The position numbers and the translations under genes are program-made. This document shows positions 62,273 through 64,000 of a DNA stretch of 64,000 nt, piece after piece. How positions within the stretch are numbered: position 1 is the stretch's first letter; the number at the start of each line of letters is the position of its first letter. The stretch comes from DATEDA01 sp963789885 (lineage in GTDB: Bacteria > Pseudomonadota > Gammaproteobacteria > Burkholderiales > SG8-39): the NCBI GenBank assembly GCA_963789885.1, contig CAWBNB010000071.1, positions 242,762-306,761 on the forward strand, in the 5' to 3' direction. The notes under the pieces are model-generated. The model was not told the DNA's origin. It did no database searches and saw nothing but the letters and a program-made list of their open reading frames with translations.

Positions 62273-62883
62273 GTGTCCGACGCAAAACTCAAGGTCGGCG
62301 GCGGCCCCCCTCGACGCGCCACCTGCCGCCAAGCTGCGGCGCATGTTCGCGCCTCGGCCGAGGCGCTCCTCGCGAACCGGCCGCTCCGGGCGGTCTCGTC
62401 GCCCCCGACGCAGCCCGCCTCGGCGCTTGCCGAAGGGCGAGCTCGCGGCACTGGCCGCCGTCGGCCTCTCGGCCGAGCCCTGGCGGCGCGAGCAAGCGGA
62501 CGACCCGCTTTCGCAGACCGTCGTCGATTACGTCGCCCTGATCGAGACCAGCCTGAGCACCGCGGACGTGGCGCGCATGCTGCAGGTCGACGTGAGCCGC
62601 GTCCGGCAGCGCCTGCGCGAGCGCTCTCTCTTCGGGGTGGAATACGAGGGCGAGTGGCGGCTTGCCCAAGTTCCCAGTTCGAGCGTCGCACGGTGCTCCC
62701 CGGTCTGGCAGCGGTCCTGGCTTCGCTGCCCGCCGAGTTGAACGCGCTCGAGGTCGCGGAGTGGTTCTTGACGCGAACCCCGATCTCGAGGCTGAAGGCC
62801 CGGGACCAGCCACTCAGTCCTCGCGAGTGGTTGCTCGGGGACTCCACCGGCCCCTCGTTGCCGAGCTCGCTCGTCACCTCTAG
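62273..62883 (+). pseudogene. Xre/MbcA/ParS-type antitoxin of a RES module, multiple frameshifts
   Basis: GTG 62273 lies five bases after AGGAG and starts VSDAKLKVGGG. The coding signal then moves between frames: PLDAPPAAKLRRMF; ASAEALLANRPLRAVSS; ELAALAAVGLSAEPWRREQA with DVARMLQVDVSRVRQRLRER; FERRTVLPGLAAVLASLPAE with LNALEVAEWFLT; NPDLEAEGPGPATQS; PREWLL; and VAELARHL ending at TAG 62881-62883. The HTH and the terminal W-x-x-NP...P..WL pattern fit Xre/MbcA/ParS antitoxins. Several breaks fall in short homopolymers such as CCCCCC. Confidence 0.6.
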
Positions 62884-62891
62884 ACGCGCGG

Positions 62892-63538
62892 GTGCCGAAG
62901 TTCCCGGACCCCGCCGGGGGTCGATGCGCTCCGCCGGGTCGCCCCCCGCGGTCAGGACGCTCGCGAAGGGCGTGAGCCTCGCCCGCGTCTACTTCACCGG
63001 CGGCGACCATCCGACGCGGTGGAACGAGTTCCGCCACTTACGGTCCGACCAACGCGCGATTCGATCATCATCTCCTCGGCGCACGCGGCGAGGCCGGCGC
63101 GCAGGACCGCTCGATTCTGTATTGCGCGGCGGGCCGCTGATACCTGCTTCGCGGAGGTCTTCCAGGAACCCGGCGGATCAACCGGACGCGGCGTGCACCT
63201 TGGCTCGCGGTTTTCGTTGCTCGCGCGCGAGCTCCAGCTGCTCGATCTGACAGGCTCGTATCCGACGCGTCTGGGCGCCTCTATGGCGATCAATACCGGC
63301 CATCGCGGCCGGGCGCGCGCATGGGCGAGGATCTTCTACGAGGCGTACCCGACCTTGCACGGCCTCTACTACCCGTCCTCCATGAACGGTAACGAGCCGG
63401 CCATCGCTCTCAACGACCGGCGCGAGCACGCGGGTATGCGTCCCGGACTATCCGGAGCTCAACCGGGCGCTCGCCGACGATGTGCTGCTCGACGTTCTGG
63501 CACGACGCGCCATCACCTCGGGCTACGGCCTCCTTTGA
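62892..63538 (+). pseudogene. RES-domain toxin, multiple frameshifts
   Basis: RES toxins such as MbcT and ParT act on NAD or on NAD-linked targets. Pieces in order: VPKFPDPAG from GTG 62892; VRTLAKGVSLARVYFTGGDH and PTRWNEFRH (the R-x-x-x arginine and fold start); DTCFAEVFQEP (the conserved glutamate); LLARELQLLDLTGSYPTRLG; ASMAINTGHRGRARAWARIF; LYYPSSMNGNEPAIALNDR; VCVPDYPELNRALADDVLLD to SGYGLL, stop TGA 63536-63538. At least three frame changes are needed. As given it cannot make a full toxin. Confidence 0.65.
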
Positions 63539-63675
63539 GCGGGCGGCGGCTTGGCCGCGCGGAACCGTTCGGCGACAAACCGGCAGAGAGCCCGGTGCGC
63601 GAGCCGCTCTCCGGGCGCGATCGCGGCACTCTGCCGCGCGATCATCGTTCCACGGCGCAGTGGGCGCCGAGGACG

Positions 63676-64000
63676 ATGACGTTCGCGCAGACCATCGGGC
63701 GTTGGCTCCGCACCGACCGCGACCGATTCCGGACTCGCGGCGTGGCAGTGCGTCCGCTCGCTACGCGAGGATGTCGTCACGCGGGCGCCACGCGAAGGGC
63801 GAGCTCGGGCTTCGTCACGCTCGACGACCTCCTTGCGCCCCACGCGGCGCTCGTCGACCGGATCCGGGTTGCGTACGCGGCGCCGAGTGCAGCTTCGACA
63901 TCCAGGTTGCGCCTCTGATCCGACGCTTCGCCGCGTTCGTGCATCTCTTGCCGGCGACGCGTGAGGGCCGCTTCGGGCCCCGGCGGGTGCCTGCATTGCG
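63676..64000 (+). CDS. MobH-type relaxase TraI (TraI_2), N-terminal part, frame broken
   Basis: ATG 63676 has GAGG just upstream and starts MTFAQTIGRWLRTDRDRFRT. After an unclear stretch (LREDVVTRAPREGRARA is in another frame) it continues FVTLDDLLAPHAALVDRIRV and, after a further break, IRRFAAFVHLLPATREGRF. The last segments match the start of the TraI_2 domain of MobH relaxases, whose next conserved block (the HHAYPGG-like histidines) would lie beyond the window. MobH relaxases occur in SXT/R391 and ICEclc/PFGI-type elements. The gene runs off the right edge. Confidence 0.58.

Larger units (their letters stand above)
56407..64000. mobile_element. Integrative element (probable ICE) at tRNA-Lys, right end outside the window
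   Basis: A tyrosine recombinase, an excisionase-like gene and an HTH gene directly follow tRNA-Lys, the usual arrangement of elements that integrate at tRNA 3' ends. Further in lie a DUF2857-like gene, an FlhDC-like activator pair, a RES toxin-antitoxin pair and the start of a MobH (TraI_2) relaxase. A relaxase next to these genes points to a conjugative element rather than a prophage. No repeat of the tRNA 3' end was found inside the window, so the far boundary is not visible. Frame breaks are common. Confidence 0.75.

Noticed and set aside
63523..63996. Minus-strand ORF at the right edge
   Set aside because: It is opposite the relaxase start and has only low-complexity Arg/Ala content; no motif supports it.
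56407..64000. Prophage
   Set aside because: No capsid, tail, terminase or lysis genes are visible, and a MobH-like relaxase segment is present, so a conjugative element fits better.

Overview
The window is GC-rich chromosomal DNA from a betaproteobacterium. The gene orders ftsY-ftsE-ftsX-rpoH, mutM-TPR-lolB-ispE-tRNA-Gln-prs-rplY-pth-ychF and yebC-ruvCAB-ybgC-tolQRAB-pal-cpoB-queC are typical of that class, as is a HrcA/CIRCE operator in front of rpoH. Three PEP-CTERM tails imply that the genome carries an exosortase system. I cannot name the genus.

Layout. 1-1.7 kb: cytochrome oxidase assembly (ctaB, SCO). 1.8-5.4 kb, minus strand: rpoH and ftsX/E/Y. 5.4-9.4 kb: an M16 peptidase pair, rsmD, coaD and a ferredoxin. 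9.4-12.3 kb, minus: a dynamin-like GTPase and mutM. 12.4-19.7 kb: outer-membrane, isoprenoid, PRPP and translation housekeeping genes. 19.7-23.5 kb: a tightly overlapping run of a second Fpg/Nei glycosylase, a DUF2868 membrane protein and a DUF3482 GTPase. 23.5-28.5 kb, minus: an octaheme cytochrome fused to HEAT/TPR repeats, then a CpxAR-like two-component system with a Spy/CpxP protein. 28.7-44 kb: a mosaic of transport, catabolic and surface genes with several broken ones (orphan PEP-CTERM tail, frameshifted TctC, frameshifted yjgR, an eroded-looking tRNA-Gln). 44-56.3 kb: yebC, the ruv genes with two insertions, the Tol-Pal envelope operon, queC and a YeeE/YedE sulfur transporter.

At 56,331 a tRNA-Lys gene marks the edge of an accessory region that runs off the right end of the window. 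Next to the tRNA lie a tyrosine recombinase, an excisionase-like gene that overlaps the recombinase gene in another frame, and a small HTH gene. Beyond them are an HTH-REC-HD-GYP gene, a DUF2857-like gene, an FlhD-FlhC-like pair, a RES toxin/antitoxin pair behind a perfect inverted repeat, and the start of a MobH (TraI_2) relaxase. I read this as an integrative conjugative element whose transfer may be switched by an FlhDC/SetCD-type activator. This is the most interesting part of the window.

Caution: the 56-64 kb region has many more frame breaks than the rest (at least ten in about 7 kb, against two in the preceding 56 kb). Many sit in short homopolymers. Real decay and local sequencing error cannot be separated from the sequence alone.
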